From an uncultured Lachnospiraceae bacterium (lineage in GTDB: Bacteria; Bacillota; Clostridia; Lachnospirales; Lachnospiraceae), in NCBI GenBank assembly GCA_947177165.1, contig CAMWTP010000011.1:28780-92779 (forward strand): 64,000 nt of DNA, given 5' to 3'. The translations under genes were made by a program, and so were the position numbers. The notes beneath the pieces were generated by a model that had not been told where the DNA came from, searched no databases, and saw only the letters and a list, made by a program, of their open reading frames with translations. Of this stretch, positions 47,060-55,396 are shown in pieces; within the stretch, counting starts at the first letter, position 1, and every line of letters begins with the position of its first letter.

Positions 47060-47925
47060 TTGGAAATTGAGGAAAATATACAATGGCATCCTGCCTTCTG
47101 CTCCGCAATAGAGTTGGAATTATGCGAAAACAAAAAAGATCTCAAATACGAGCGGGAACACAATCTGAGCAAGATGCCGCTCAGGATAGATTTTCTTGTG
47201 ATCAAGAAAAAAACGAACGCAGTTATCAAAAATGAAATCGGTGATTTCTTCCTGAAAAATAATATTTTGGAATATAAATCACCAGGAGACAGCATGGATG
47301 CCGGGACCTTTTACAAAGCACTTTCCTATGCATGTCTCTACAAAGACGAGACAGCACACACTACAGCCGCAGAAAACGCAGATGAAATTCTCGATATGGA
47401 CACAACAATTACACTTGTCGGGAACAAAAGCCTGAGAAGCTCCTTCGACAACTTGATAAAAAATACGAATTGACCAAACGGGCAAAAGGCATTTACCGCA
47501 TATGTGGAATGCTGTTTCCAGTACAGTTTCTCGTGACAAGTGAAATGGACGAAGAGGGGCATGTATTCCTGACATCCCTGACTCGTACCATGAGCAGGGA
47601 ACAGGCACAAAGACTGCTGGACAAAACCTCAAAACTGGAAGACAATGAAGATAAGAAAAATGCGGACTCTGTTGTAAATGTAGCATCAGAGGCAAATATG
47701 AATTTGTTTAAGAAAATGATACAGGAGGGTGAACAAATGTGTGAAGAATTAAAAGAAATGCTTGCACCTGAAATCGTAGAATTCAAAATACTTCTGGCAG
47801 AGCAGAATGCACAGCTTGCTGACAAAGATGCCAAGCTTGCTGACAAAGATGCCAAGCTTGCTGACAAAGACGCCGAAATTGAAAAGTTAAAAAAAATGCT
47901 TGCTGAAGCAGGTATTAAAGCATAG
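47060..47925 (+). pseudogene. Rpn-type PD-(D/E)XK nuclease-family gene broken by a one-base frameshift
   Basis: Two overlapping frames (47060-47473 and 47470-47925) together read as one protein of the family found in many copies in Lachnospiraceae. The first part has IQWHPAFCSAIELELCENKK, MPLRIDFLVIKKK and ILEYKSPGDSMDAGTFYKAL, the nuclease-like core. Near 47419 the frame is lost: GTCGGGAACAA would restore TLVREQKPEKLLRQL and KGIYRICGMLFPVQF if it were GTCCGGGAACAA. So a single C seems to have been lost. The start is a TTG. The C-terminal part ends in a coiled coil with three heptad-like copies of LADKDAK. A sequencing error is possible. Confidence 0.8.
47815..47877 (+). repeat. Three tandem 21-bp units in the pseudogene
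   Basis: Units at 47815-47835, 47836-47856 and 47857-47877; the first two are identical (CTTGCTGACAAAGATGCCAA G), the third differs at three bases. They encode the repeated heptapeptide LADKDAK/E of a coiled coil. Confidence 0.9.
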
Positions 47926-48121
47926 ACTATGCATTAAAATCACTTTACGAATCCTTTTCAGGGAACAATACACCAGTTGCTGTTTACGCCTTCAATCAAC
48001 ATAAATGCATCTAAATCAAATAGAGGCGTGAACAATATTGAGATACCGCTCGCAGTCTGTAACAAATGAAAACGGAATCTATCCACAGATTTGCTATATG
48101 AAATATAAAAGAGGAATTTTA

Positions 48122-49075
48122 ATGAAACTATACCTTGCCCCGATGGAGGGAATCACAACTTACATCTACAGAAAGGCCTACAATCGCTATTTCGGCGGTA
48201 TCGACAAGTACTTTACGCCGTTTATCGCCAGCAGGAAGATGAACCGGCGTGAATTGAACGAAATCCTCCCGGAACACAATGAACAGATCGAAGTCGTACC
48301 GCAGATTCTGACAAACCGCGCGGACGAATTTCTGCAGATTGCCACCAAAATAGCTTCGTACGGCTACCAGACCGTAAATCTCAATCTCGGCTGCCCTTCC
48401 GGCACGGTCACTGCCAGAAAGCGCGGCGCAGGATTTCTGAGTGTCCCTGACGAGCTGGATAATTTCTTATATGAAATCTATGACAAGTCACCGCTCAGGA
48501 TTTCCATCAAGACAAGAATCGGCGTGGAATCAGTCGATGAATGGGAACACATCCTTGCAGTCTACCAAAAATATCCGATAGCCGAGCTGATCATACACCC
48601 GCGCCTGCAGAAAGAATTGTACAAGTTCACACCCCATAAGGAAGCCTTTTCAGCTGCCGCTGCCGCCCTGACGGGTATTTCGCTCTGCTACAACGGAGAG
48701 ATCACTTCCCCAAAAAGCTATGAGACACTTCTGGACACTGTCCCCGCAGCAGACTGCATCATGATTGGGCGCGGTATTCTCAAAAACCCTGCACTGACCG
48801 CACAGCTAAAAAGGAATGACACCGCAGAGCTGTATACAAAGGAAACGCTCAAAGCCTTTCACGATGAAATCTTTGCCGGGTACTCCGCCCAGATGGCAGG
48901 GGAGACACCGACTCTGTTCAAGATGAAAGACTTGTGGACTTATCTGAGTGAAAGCTTTGCTGCATCAGACCGGTATCTCAAGAAAATACGCAAGGCCTCA
49001 GACTATGCAGCATACAAAATTGCTGTCAGCAATCTGTTCCGGGAGTGTGAACTCAGAAAATGGGCTGCTTCATAA
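48122..49075 (+). CDS. tRNA-dihydrouridine synthase
   Basis: FMN enzyme that reduces uridines in the tRNA D-loop; 317 residues. It opens with LYLAPMEGITTYIYR. The catalytic cysteine is in NLNLGCPSGTVTARKRGAGF near residue 90, and the FMN-phosphate site is CIMIGRGILKNP near 215. The ATG at 48122 follows AAGAGGA; in-frame upstream starts have no site. The active-site segment differs somewhat from DusB, so I do not assign a paralogue. Convergent with folD. Confidence 0.9.
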   Translation: MKLYLAPMEGITTYIYRKAYNRYFGGIDKYFTPFIASRKMNRRELNEILPEHNEQIEVVPQILTNRADEFLQIATKIASYGYQTVNLNLGCPSGTVTARKRGAGFLSVPDELDNFLYEIYDKSPLRISIKTRIGVESVDEWEHILAVYQKYPIAELIIHPRLQKELYKFTPHKEAFSAAAAALTGISLCYNGEITSPKSYETLLDTVPAADCIMIGRGILKNPALTAQLKRNDTAELYTKETLKAFHDEIFAGYSAQMAGETPTLFKMKDLWTYLSESFAASDRYLKKIRKASDYAAYKIAVSNLFRECELRKWAAS

Positions 49076-49101
49076 ATCAAAATCATTACAAGGCTTATCA
49101 G

Positions 49102-49944
49102 TCAGGACAACTCCACTGACGACACACAATTATACATCAGCATCGCAATCGTCATCGGACCCACGCCGCCCGGAACCGGAGTAATGGCACTTGTGTGCGG
49201 CGCCGTTTTCTCAAAGTCAACATCGCCGCAGAGCTTGTTGTTCTGGTCCCTGTGGATTCCGACATCGATGACGACAGCCCCCTCCTTGACAAAGGAATCA
49301 TCGACAAATTTGGGCTTTCCGACAGCCACCACAAGGATATCAGCCTGCCTTGTGATCTCTTTCAGATTCTGCGTACGTGAATGGCAGACTGTGACAGTGC
49401 CGTTTTCCCTCAACAATAACATCGACATCGGTTTGCCCACAATGTTGCTTCGTCCGATTACGACACAGTGCTTCCCGGAGATTTCGATGCCGGAACGCTT
49501 TAGCAGCTGGATAATGCCAAGCGGCGTGCAGGACACATATCCTTTGCTGCCCACACAGAGCGCACCGACATTCTTCTCGTGAAATCCGTCCACATCCTTC
49601 TCCGGCGCAATCGTCTGTATCACTTTCTCCTCGTTGATCTGCTTCGGGAGCGGAAGCTGGACAAGGATACCGTTCACCTTGTCGTCCGCATTGAGCTTCT
49701 GTATCAAATCCAAAAGCTCCTGCTCTGTCGTCTCTTCCGGAAGTTCGTATGCCAGCGATTCAATCCCAATGTAGGCACACGCCTTTTTCTTGTTGCCCAC
49801 ATACACGCTCGACGCCGGATCACTGCCCACCTGGATCACCGCAAGGCAGATATTCCTGCCCTGCTCCTTTAACCCTGCAGCCTTCTCTTTGAGCTCATCC
49901 TTAATTTCCTGCGAAATCTTTTTTCCGTCTATGATCTGATACAT
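49102..49944 (-). CDS. folD: FolD, methylenetetrahydrofolate dehydrogenase/cyclohydrolase
   Basis: Bifunctional one-carbon enzyme interconverting 5,10-methylene- and 10-formyl-tetrahydrofolate; 280 residues, normal length. Markers: catalytic Lys region SSVYVGNKKKACAYIGI, GILVQLPLPKQI, DVDGFHEKNVG, the NADP loop VVIGRSNIVGKPM and the C-terminal PVPGGVGPMTIAML. AAAGGAG lies upstream of the ATG. It ends 26 bp from the convergent dus gene. Confidence 0.96.
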   Translation of the reverse strand: MYQIIDGKKISQEIKDELKEKAAGLKEQGRNICLAVIQVGSDPASSVYVGNKKKACAYIGIESLAYELPEETTEQELLDLIQKLNADDKVNGILVQLPLPKQINEEKVIQTIAPEKDVDGFHEKNVGALCVGSKGYVSCTPLGIIQLLKRSGIEISGKHCVVIGRSNIVGKPMSMLLLRENGTVTVCHSRTQNLKEITRQADILVVAVGKPKFVDDSFVKEGAVVIDVGIHRDQNNKLCGDVDFEKTAPHTSAITPVPGGVGPMTIAMLMYNCVSSVELS

Positions 49945-49968
49945 CTCATGTTTCTCCTTTATCCTTTT

Positions 49969-50574
49969 CTACTCAATCCGCTTAAAGTCAGATGCGGGAT
50001 GCTTGCACCAGGGACATACAAAATCATCTGGAAGAACATCGCCCTCGTAAATGTACCCGCATACTGTGCAGATAAATCCTTTTTTCTTTTCTGCTGCTGC
50101 GGGCGCTGCCTTAATGTTTTTCTGATAATAACTGTATGTCACGGAATTATCCGCCGACAATACCGCCCCGTCGGTCACATCCGCAAGAAACAGCGTGTGC
50201 GTGCCAAGGTCTGTCGCAGAAACCACTTTTGCAGAGAGGTATGCATTGGTCTCCTCTGCAATATAGATCACCCCATTTTCCGCCCGCTGGAAAGTGACCG
50301 ACTCTGTCTTATCCACATCCGCGCCGCTCTGGAATCCCCAATGCTTGTAGGTATCAAACTTTGAATTTTCTGTCAGGATCGACACATTGAACACACCTGT
50401 GCGAACGATCATATCATGTGTGTAATTCTTCTTGTTGACCGCCACCACGATACGGTTTGGCTCCGTCGTCACCTGCGAAACGGTGTTGACAATACACCCA
50501 TTATCCTTGTCGCCCTCCTTCGCGGTCAGTATAAACAGTCCATACGTTAAATTATACATTGCTTTGTTGTCCAT
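49969..50574 (-). CDS. Flavin reductase-rubredoxin fusion (high-molecular-weight rubredoxin type)
   Basis: 201 residues. Residues 1-145 form a flavin reductase-like FMN-binding domain (GLFILTAKEGDKDNGCIVNT, NYTHDMIVRTGVFNVSIL). After an Ala/Lys linker, residues 163-201 are a rubredoxin with both CxxC iron ligands (CTVCGYIYEGD and CPWCKHPASDF). This is the layout of Hrb from Moorella and relatives, an NAD(P)H-linked electron carrier to flavodiiron proteins for oxygen or NO removal in anaerobes. AGGAGGAG precedes the ATG. It lies between folD and the glutamate synthase-like gene. Confidence 0.9.
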   Translation of the reverse strand: MDNKAMYNLTYGLFILTAKEGDKDNGCIVNTVSQVTTEPNRIVVAVNKKNYTHDMIVRTGVFNVSILTENSKFDTYKHWGFQSGADVDKTESVTFQRAENGVIYIAEETNAYLSAKVVSATDLGTHTLFLADVTDGAVLSADNSVTYSYYQKNIKAAPAAAEKKKGFICTVCGYIYEGDVLPDDFVCPWCKHPASDFKRIE

Positions 50575-50672
50575 TTAAATCTCCTCCTTATTTTATGCAG
50601 CATCTTTCCGAATTTTAATCTCCTTCATACTGTCAAGCCCGGAATCCTTAGGATCGTCCCCTGTTTCTTCGT

Positions 50673-52076
50673 CTATGCATGACGGATATTGGTAAACTCC
50701 GAGATTTCCCGGTTCACAGTCACCAGGTCGTCCACACACAAGTCGTGGACAGAGGTGTGCCCTGTGACTCTGGCAAAGCTCTTCAGCTCATCGCGCGTCA
50801 CATTGAGGTAATTTGCCACCCTCTGCGCAGACTGCTCCACTTTCAGGCGCTCCCGCAGCTTCGGGTTCTGTGTCGCGATTCCCACTGGACAGTTCCCCGA
50901 GCCGCAGATGCGATACTGCTGGCATGCTGCCGCAATCAGCGCCGCGCTCGCCACCGCAACTGCGTCTGCTCCCATCGCAAGCGCTTTTGCCGCGTCCGCG
51001 GACACGCGCAGACCGCCGGTAATCACAAGCGAAATATCGGAATGTACAGAATCCAGATACTTTCTTGCCCGGTACAGCGCATACACGGTCGGAACTGTCG
51101 TCGCCTCGCGCAAAAACAGCGGACTGGAGCCCGTAGCGCCGCCCCTGCCGTCAACCGTGATGAAATCCGGTTCCGCATAGACACAGTACTCCAGATCCCG
51201 CTCAATTCTGCCTGCTGCAATCTTGATGCCGATCGGCCTGCCGTCGGAGCGTCTTCGCAGCATCGCCACCATATCCTTCAAGTCCTCCTTGGAGTTCAGT
51301 TCCGGGAATCTGCTTGGACTCTGGATATCCTCGCCCTGCTTTTTTCCGCGCAGTGCGGCGATTTCCGCAGTCACCTTCTCACCGGGCAGATGACCGCCCA
51401 TCCCCGGCTTTGTTCCCTGACCAATCTTGATCTCAATCGCATCAGCCATCCGCAGATTTTCATCTGTCACACTATATTTATTGGGAATATATTCAAATAT
51501 ATACTTATAAGCTGCGTCCCGCTCCTCAGGCAGAATGCCGCCCTCACCGCTGCACATCGCAGTCTTTGCCATCGCGGACCCCTTCGCGAGCGCAACCTTG
51601 ATCTCCTTCGAGAGCGCTCCGAAAGACATATGTGAGACATAGACTGGATTTTCCAGAATCATTGGCTTTTTCGCGTGTTTTCCGATCACTGTCATCGTTG
51701 AAACCGGTGCGTCATCGTCCAGAGGCGGCGGATTTAACTGTGCTCCGAGCAGTAAGATATCATCCCAGTCCGGCATTGCCATCTTCGTTCCCATCGAGCC
51801 GCCAATCGTTTTTCCTGTCACTGCCATCTGATGGATTTCCTCCATATACCGGCAGGATTCATCGATTCTGTAAAAGCTCTTGTCATAGCTCAGGTCCATG
51901 CCTGAATCCCCAGCTTTCCTTCCTGATTCTCCCTCCGGTTCAACAGACACATCAGCCCTGCTCTCCGCAGACTCCTTCCGGAATTTTTCCCCCGGCTGAT
52001 GGCAGACCGGACACTCTTTGGGCGCCGCATCTCCCTCATGCACATAACCACACACTGTACATACAAATTTTTTCAT
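50673..52076 (-). CDS. Glutamate synthase-like FMN protein with N-terminal rubredoxin-type domain
   Basis: 467 residues. A ~35-residue rubredoxin-like zinc or iron ribbon opens the protein (FVCTVCGYVHEGDAAPKECP, CHQP), then a linker and a GltS-type FMN/iron-sulfur domain (from about 95). Markers are PVYVSHMSFGALSKEIKVAL, GTKPGMGGHLPGEKV, GRGGATGSSPLFLRE and the cluster segment CGSGNCPVGIATQNP. It lacks the glutaminase domain of large-subunit glutamate synthase, as do archaeal-type GltB2 proteins. The physiological reaction is uncertain. AAGGA precedes the ATG at 52076. Confidence 0.85.
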   Translation of the reverse strand: MKKFVCTVCGYVHEGDAAPKECPVCHQPGEKFRKESAESRADVSVEPEGESGRKAGDSGMDLSYDKSFYRIDESCRYMEEIHQMAVTGKTIGGSMGTKMAMPDWDDILLLGAQLNPPPLDDDAPVSTMTVIGKHAKKPMILENPVYVSHMSFGALSKEIKVALAKGSAMAKTAMCSGEGGILPEERDAAYKYIFEYIPNKYSVTDENLRMADAIEIKIGQGTKPGMGGHLPGEKVTAEIAALRGKKQGEDIQSPSRFPELNSKEDLKDMVAMLRRRSDGRPIGIKIAAGRIERDLEYCVYAEPDFITVDGRGGATGSSPLFLREATTVPTVYALYRARKYLDSVHSDISLVITGGLRVSADAAKALAMGADAVAVASAALIAAACQQYRICGSGNCPVGIATQNPKLRERLKVEQSAQRVANYLNVTRDELKSFARVTGHTSVHDLCVDDLVTVNREISEFTNIRHA

Positions 52077-52106
52077 TCTTTTTTTCCTTTCTGGTATCCC
52101 AATCGA

Positions 52107-52130
52107 GCAGGGAAAAAGCCTTTCCCCTGC
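52107..52130 (-). other. Hairpin in the leader of the glutamate synthase-like gene
   Basis: GCAGGGGAAA-GGCTT-TTTCCCTGC on the minus strand, a 9-bp stem with one bulge, 31 bp before the start codon. It resembles the palindrome at 45867-45889. No U-run follows it. Confidence 0.4.
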
Positions 52131-52163
52131 CTGCCGCAGAACGGTATCACATCGTGTACATTC

Positions 52164-52193
52164 ACTATAACACAACCTGACCAGACTTGTAAA
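52164..52193 (-). promoter_or_regulatory. Promoter of the glutamate synthase-like gene
   Basis: TTTACA (52193..52188), an 18-bp spacer and TATAGT (52169..52164) on the minus strand, giving a leader of about 80 nt that contains the hairpin at 52107-52130. Confidence 0.6.
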
Positions 52194-52274
52194 TCCAGAC
52201 GGCAGCTTATTCATCGAATTTTCATTTTGATCTTGTTGATCTTGCCTTTTCAGATACTTTCAAGGAAAAAGGCC

Positions 52275-52304
52275 GTAAAAAATGACAGCCCGTTTCGGGC
52301 TGTC
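52275..52304 (-). terminator. Terminator of clpP
   Basis: GACAGCCCG-AAA-CGGGCTGTC (52284-52304) followed on the minus strand by ATTTTTTA; it begins directly after the clpP stop codon. Confidence 0.92.
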
Positions 52305-52305
52305 G

Positions 52306-52899
52306 TCACACGCTCCGTGAAATCACCTTGTCAATCAGCCCGAACTCCAGCGCTTCCTGTGCGGACATATAGTTGTCCCGCTCTGTTGCGAGGGCGATTT
52401 CCTCTATCGATTTCCCTGTATTTTCTGCCAAAATGCGGTTTAACCGCTGCTTGTTTCTCTGCATGTGGTCAGACATAATCTTGATGTCTGTCGCCTGTCC
52501 CTGAAAACCGTTTCCGTGGATTGCCGGCTGGTGTATCATAATCTCCGCGTTGGGCAAAGCAATGCGCTTGCCCTTTGTCCCGCCTGCAAGCAGAAACGCA
52601 CCGAAGCTTGCCGCCAGTCCGACACAGATTGTCGACACATCACACCTGACGTACTGCATTGTGTCATAGATGGCAAAGCCTGCCGTGACAGAACCTCCCG
52701 GACTGTTGATATACAGCTGGATATCCTTCTCCGGGTCCTCACCCTCCAAGTGAAGCATCTGCGCCACGACAAGGCCCGCCGAGGTGTCACTTACTTCCTC
52801 TCCCAGAAAGATAATCCTGTCTGACAACAGACGCGAAAAAATATCATAACTGCGCTCGCCCCTGCTTGTCTGTTCAATGACATATGGAATCATACTCAT
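52306..52899 (-). CDS. clpP: ClpP, ATP-dependent Clp protease proteolytic subunit
   Basis: Serine protease that assembles into a double heptameric barrel and works with Clp ATPases; 197 residues. N-terminal [20 protein letters not shown] is the ClpP signature. The catalytic triad is visible: Ser in [15 protein letters not shown], His in EIMIHQPA and Asp in FGLIDKVIS. The ATG at 52899 overlaps the TGA of an AraC-type regulator as ATGA, so the two are translationally coupled. No clpX is adjacent, which together with this partner suggests it may be a second clpP copy; this is inference. Confidence 0.9.
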   Translation of the reverse strand: MSMIPYVIEQTSRGERSYDIFSRLLSDRIIFLGEEVSDTSAGLVVAQMLHLEGEDPEKDIQLYINSPGGSVTAGFAIYDTMQYVRCDVSTICVGLAASFGAFLLAGGTKGKRIALPNAEIMIHQPAIHGNGFQGQATDIKIMSDHMQRNKQRLNRILAENTGKSIEEIALATERDNYMSAQEALEFGLIDKVISRSV

Positions 52900-53309
52900 G
52901 CTGCCATCCCGCCTCCCATCCTGTAGGCTGCACCAGAACAGTACTGCTGCGCGCACAGTGTAATCTTAGTCTGTTTCGGATAAAATACACCCTTTTTCCG
53001 ATACGCCTGCGGCGTGCACTGATACAGCCGGCTGAACGCAAGCGTGAAAGCCTGCTGCGAATTGTAATGCGCCTCATAGGCAATATCAATAATGGGCTTT
53101 TGGGTTTCAACAAGTTTCATCGCCGCCATCGTCAGCCTCCGCCCCTGTATATATTTGTATATCGTACAGCCGGCCTGCTCCGCAAAAGTGCGCGCCATAT
53201 AAAACTTGGAATAGTGCAGCGCCCCTGCTATTTTATCCAGCGAAAGGTCTTCCTCTATATGCTCATCGATATAGCATACCACTTTTTCCAGCACTTTCTC
53301 ATCATTCAT
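52896..53309 (-). CDS. Small AraC-type DNA-binding protein, coupled to clpP
   Basis: 137 residues, essentially only an AraC double helix-turn-helix: [20 protein letters not shown] and [20 protein letters not shown], with [14 protein letters not shown] closing it. No effector domain is attached; the C-terminal ~30 residues contain two cysteines. AAGGAGG precedes the ATG at 53309. It shares an ATGA junction with clpP, so the two proteins are probably made together, and it may control the unit itself. Confidence 0.85.
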   Translation of the reverse strand: MNDEKVLEKVVCYIDEHIEEDLSLDKIAGALHYSKFYMARTFAEQAGCTIYKYIQGRRLTMAAMKLVETQKPIIDIAYEAHYNSQQAFTLAFSRLYQCTPQAYRKKGVFYPKQTKITLCAQQYCSGAAYRMGGGMAA

Positions 53310-53397
53310 CTGTGCAATCCTCCTTCTTCTGATAGACACAGTATAGCATAGATTCCCAGACCAGTCTTAATAGAAATTGCCCTCTTAAAAGCATGTC

Positions 53398-54669
53398 TTA
53401 ACAATTCCCAACCAATACCTTTATAAAGATTCTGCAGCAAAATCCGCCAGTATGATTTCTGGAAAACCGCACCCTCCAGTGATGAAACGATGCAATCTGC
53501 CGCACAAGCCGAATCCCGAGTCCATGCTCAGGCAGTTTGTCCAGTTTGGAAGACGACCGAAAGCTTTTGAGCTGCTTCTCGCTGACTCCGCACCCGTTGT
53601 CCGATACTTCCAATTGAATCCCTCTGAAAATCCAAAGGCTCCGGCAGGTCAGACTGACCCTGATCGCACACCCCTGCGGATTGTGGTTGATCGCATTGTT
53701 TACCAGATTTTCGATCATCCGCTTGATCAATTCCCTGTCTCCCCGAACGCAAAACTGCTCCAGCGTTTGTGGAATAGTGACACGAATGTCATATTTTTCA
53801 TCAAGCCCCCGGTTGACAATCTCGCAGATCGATTCCCGGATCAATGCCGGAAGGAGCACCTTCTCCCGATGCCACACGCCCATTCCGTATGTGAGCTTGT
53901 TGGAAGTATTCAGGTTGGTGACAAGCGTTTTGATGCGGATTGCCTGATGCTCTATCATCTGCGCTTTCCCGGCAGCACTTTCCTTCTCACTGCTTTCCAC
54001 GCTGTCCCCGGCGGTATGTAGAAGCTCCTCCGCATAGCCAAGCACCAGCGAAAGCGGCGTGCGGATATCATGTGACACCCCCGCAATCCATGATGTTCTC
54101 TGCATCTCCCGCTTATGTGCATCGTGTTTTATGATCAGAAACGGTCCGATCAGCAGCACTATAATATTGATGAGAAAAAGAACTGGCAAAACAGAAAGCA
54201 ATGTATTCACAGTACTAATCTGAAAGGAAAGCGAATACTTCCAGACCGTCTGTCTGGGCAATCCTGCCACCAGAACGACATCGTCAATAATATATGTATA
54301 AACAGGGTAATCATTCAGATAATATCTTGTAAACTGTACAATATCCTTTATCATATAGTGCTCTGGAACATCATCCGGCAGCTGGTAGCTCCAAATCACA
54401 TCCCCCGCATTATCCAATATAAAAGCAAATCCCTGAAATTCATCAATCCTGTCAAGTCCCTGTTGTGACATGCTGTACTTTGTTTCACCTTGTTCTGTGA
54501 CAGTCTCCACGACCTCCTCAGAAAGATACAGCGCTGTTAACAGTTTTGACAGCCCTGAATCTGTTTTCATGCCAAAATAAGTTATAACAATGAGATCCGC
54601 AACCAGCATCACAGCGGTCATCAGAATAGTTAAAACAATGATTTTAGCAAAATTTTCTAATCTTCTCAT
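53398..54669 (-). CDS. Sensor histidine kinase of the peptide-antibiotic-type module
   Basis: 423 residues. Two transmembrane helices (about 9-31 and 158-184) flank an extracytoplasmic domain of ~125 residues. HisKA follows (WIAGVSHDIRTPLSLVLGYA, His near 205), then HATPase (MIENLVNNAINHNP, VSDNGCGVSEKQL, EHGLGIRLV). The boxes are intact. It overlaps the regulator gene by 4 bp (ATGA). A sizeable extracellular domain differs from intramembrane-sensing BceS-type kinases and fits LanK/CprK-like sensors. Confidence 0.9.
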   Translation of the reverse strand: MRRLENFAKIIVLTILMTAVMLVADLIVITYFGMKTDSGLSKLLTALYLSEEVVETVTEQGETKYSMSQQGLDRIDEFQGFAFILDNAGDVIWSYQLPDDVPEHYMIKDIVQFTRYYLNDYPVYTYIIDDVVLVAGLPRQTVWKYSLSFQISTVNTLLSVLPVLFLINIIVLLIGPFLIIKHDAHKREMQRTSWIAGVSHDIRTPLSLVLGYAEELLHTAGDSVESSEKESAAGKAQMIEHQAIRIKTLVTNLNTSNKLTYGMGVWHREKVLLPALIRESICEIVNRGLDEKYDIRVTIPQTLEQFCVRGDRELIKRMIENLVNNAINHNPQGCAIRVSLTCRSLWIFRGIQLEVSDNGCGVSEKQLKSFRSSSKLDKLPEHGLGIRLVRQIASFHHWRVRFSRNHTGGFCCRIFIKVLVGNC

Positions 54670-55361
54670 ACAATTTTATATCCCAATCCCCTGACCGTCA
54701 GCAGATGCTCCGGCTTTGACGGATTTTCCTCCAGTTTTTCCCGCAGATGTCTGATGTGTACCATAAGGGAATTTTCGTATCCATAGCTTCCGTCAGGCCA
54801 CAGCGTATCACAGAGCACATTGATGGAAATGATTCTTCCCCTGTTTTCACACAGCTTTTTTAGCAGGACATACTCCTTTGCAGTGAGCATTTCGTCCTCG
54901 CCGTCCACGCTGATCGTCCCTGCTCCCCAGTCAATCAGCGCTCTTCCAATCCTGTCCGTTCCCTTCTCGTCATCGATACGGTAAGTTCTCTTCAACACCG
55001 CCTTCACCCGCAGCAGCAGCTCCTCCGACAGAAAAGGCTTTGTGATATAATCGTCCGCGCCAAGTCCCAGACCGCGCAGCCTTGCCTGATCCTCGTCCCG
55101 CGCAGACAGGAAAATCACGGGCAGTTCTCTGCCCTTTCTCTTCTTGATCTGCTCAAATAAGGTGAAGCCGTCCCCGTCCGGCAGCATTACGTCCAGCAGC
55201 GCGAGCTGGTATTCGTTTTCCCGCGTCATTTTTAACGCACTGCCGCAGTCCGCCGCCATATCCACATGCCGGTATCCTTCTTTTTTTAACAGATTTCCCA
55301 CCATATCCGAAAGTGCTGCTTCGTCATCCACCAGTAAGATTTTGCATTCATACAATGTCAT
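54666..55361 (-). CDS. OmpR-family response regulator of the peptide-antibiotic-type module
   Basis: 231 residues: receiver (LLVDDEAALSDMVG, YQLALLDVMLPDGDGFTLFE, SARDE, TKPF) and winged-helix domain (MLTAKEYVLLKKLCENRGRI, SYGYENSLMVHIRHLREKL). AGGGGA precedes the ATG at 55361. It lies 35 bp after the SUKH-LRR gene and overlaps the kinase gene. It is the likely activator of the divergent ABC transporter, whose promoter has an 11-bp-spaced direct repeat. Confidence 0.92.
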   Translation of the reverse strand: MTLYECKILLVDDEAALSDMVGNLLKKEGYRHVDMAADCGSALKMTRENEYQLALLDVMLPDGDGFTLFEQIKKRKGRELPVIFLSARDEDQARLRGLGLGADDYITKPFLSEELLLRVKAVLKRTYRIDDEKGTDRIGRALIDWGAGTISVDGEDEMLTAKEYVLLKKLCENRGRIISINVLCDTLWPDGSYGYENSLMVHIRHLREKLEENPSKPEHLLTVRGLGYKIV

Positions 55362-55396
55362 TTTATCCCCTGCCTCCCAAAACGTGTCTCTCCGTC

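Noticed and set aside
47815..47877. Regularly spaced repeats as a possible CRISPR remnant
   Set aside because: The units are contiguous, in frame and encode a coiled-coil heptad; there are no spacers. No CRISPR-like array was seen elsewhere.
50590..50672. Short open frame after the glutamate synthase-like gene (DEETGDDPKDSG...IRKDAA)
   Set aside because: It lies in a different frame from the gene, has no good start, and is too short to support; it may be chance or an old frameshift tail.
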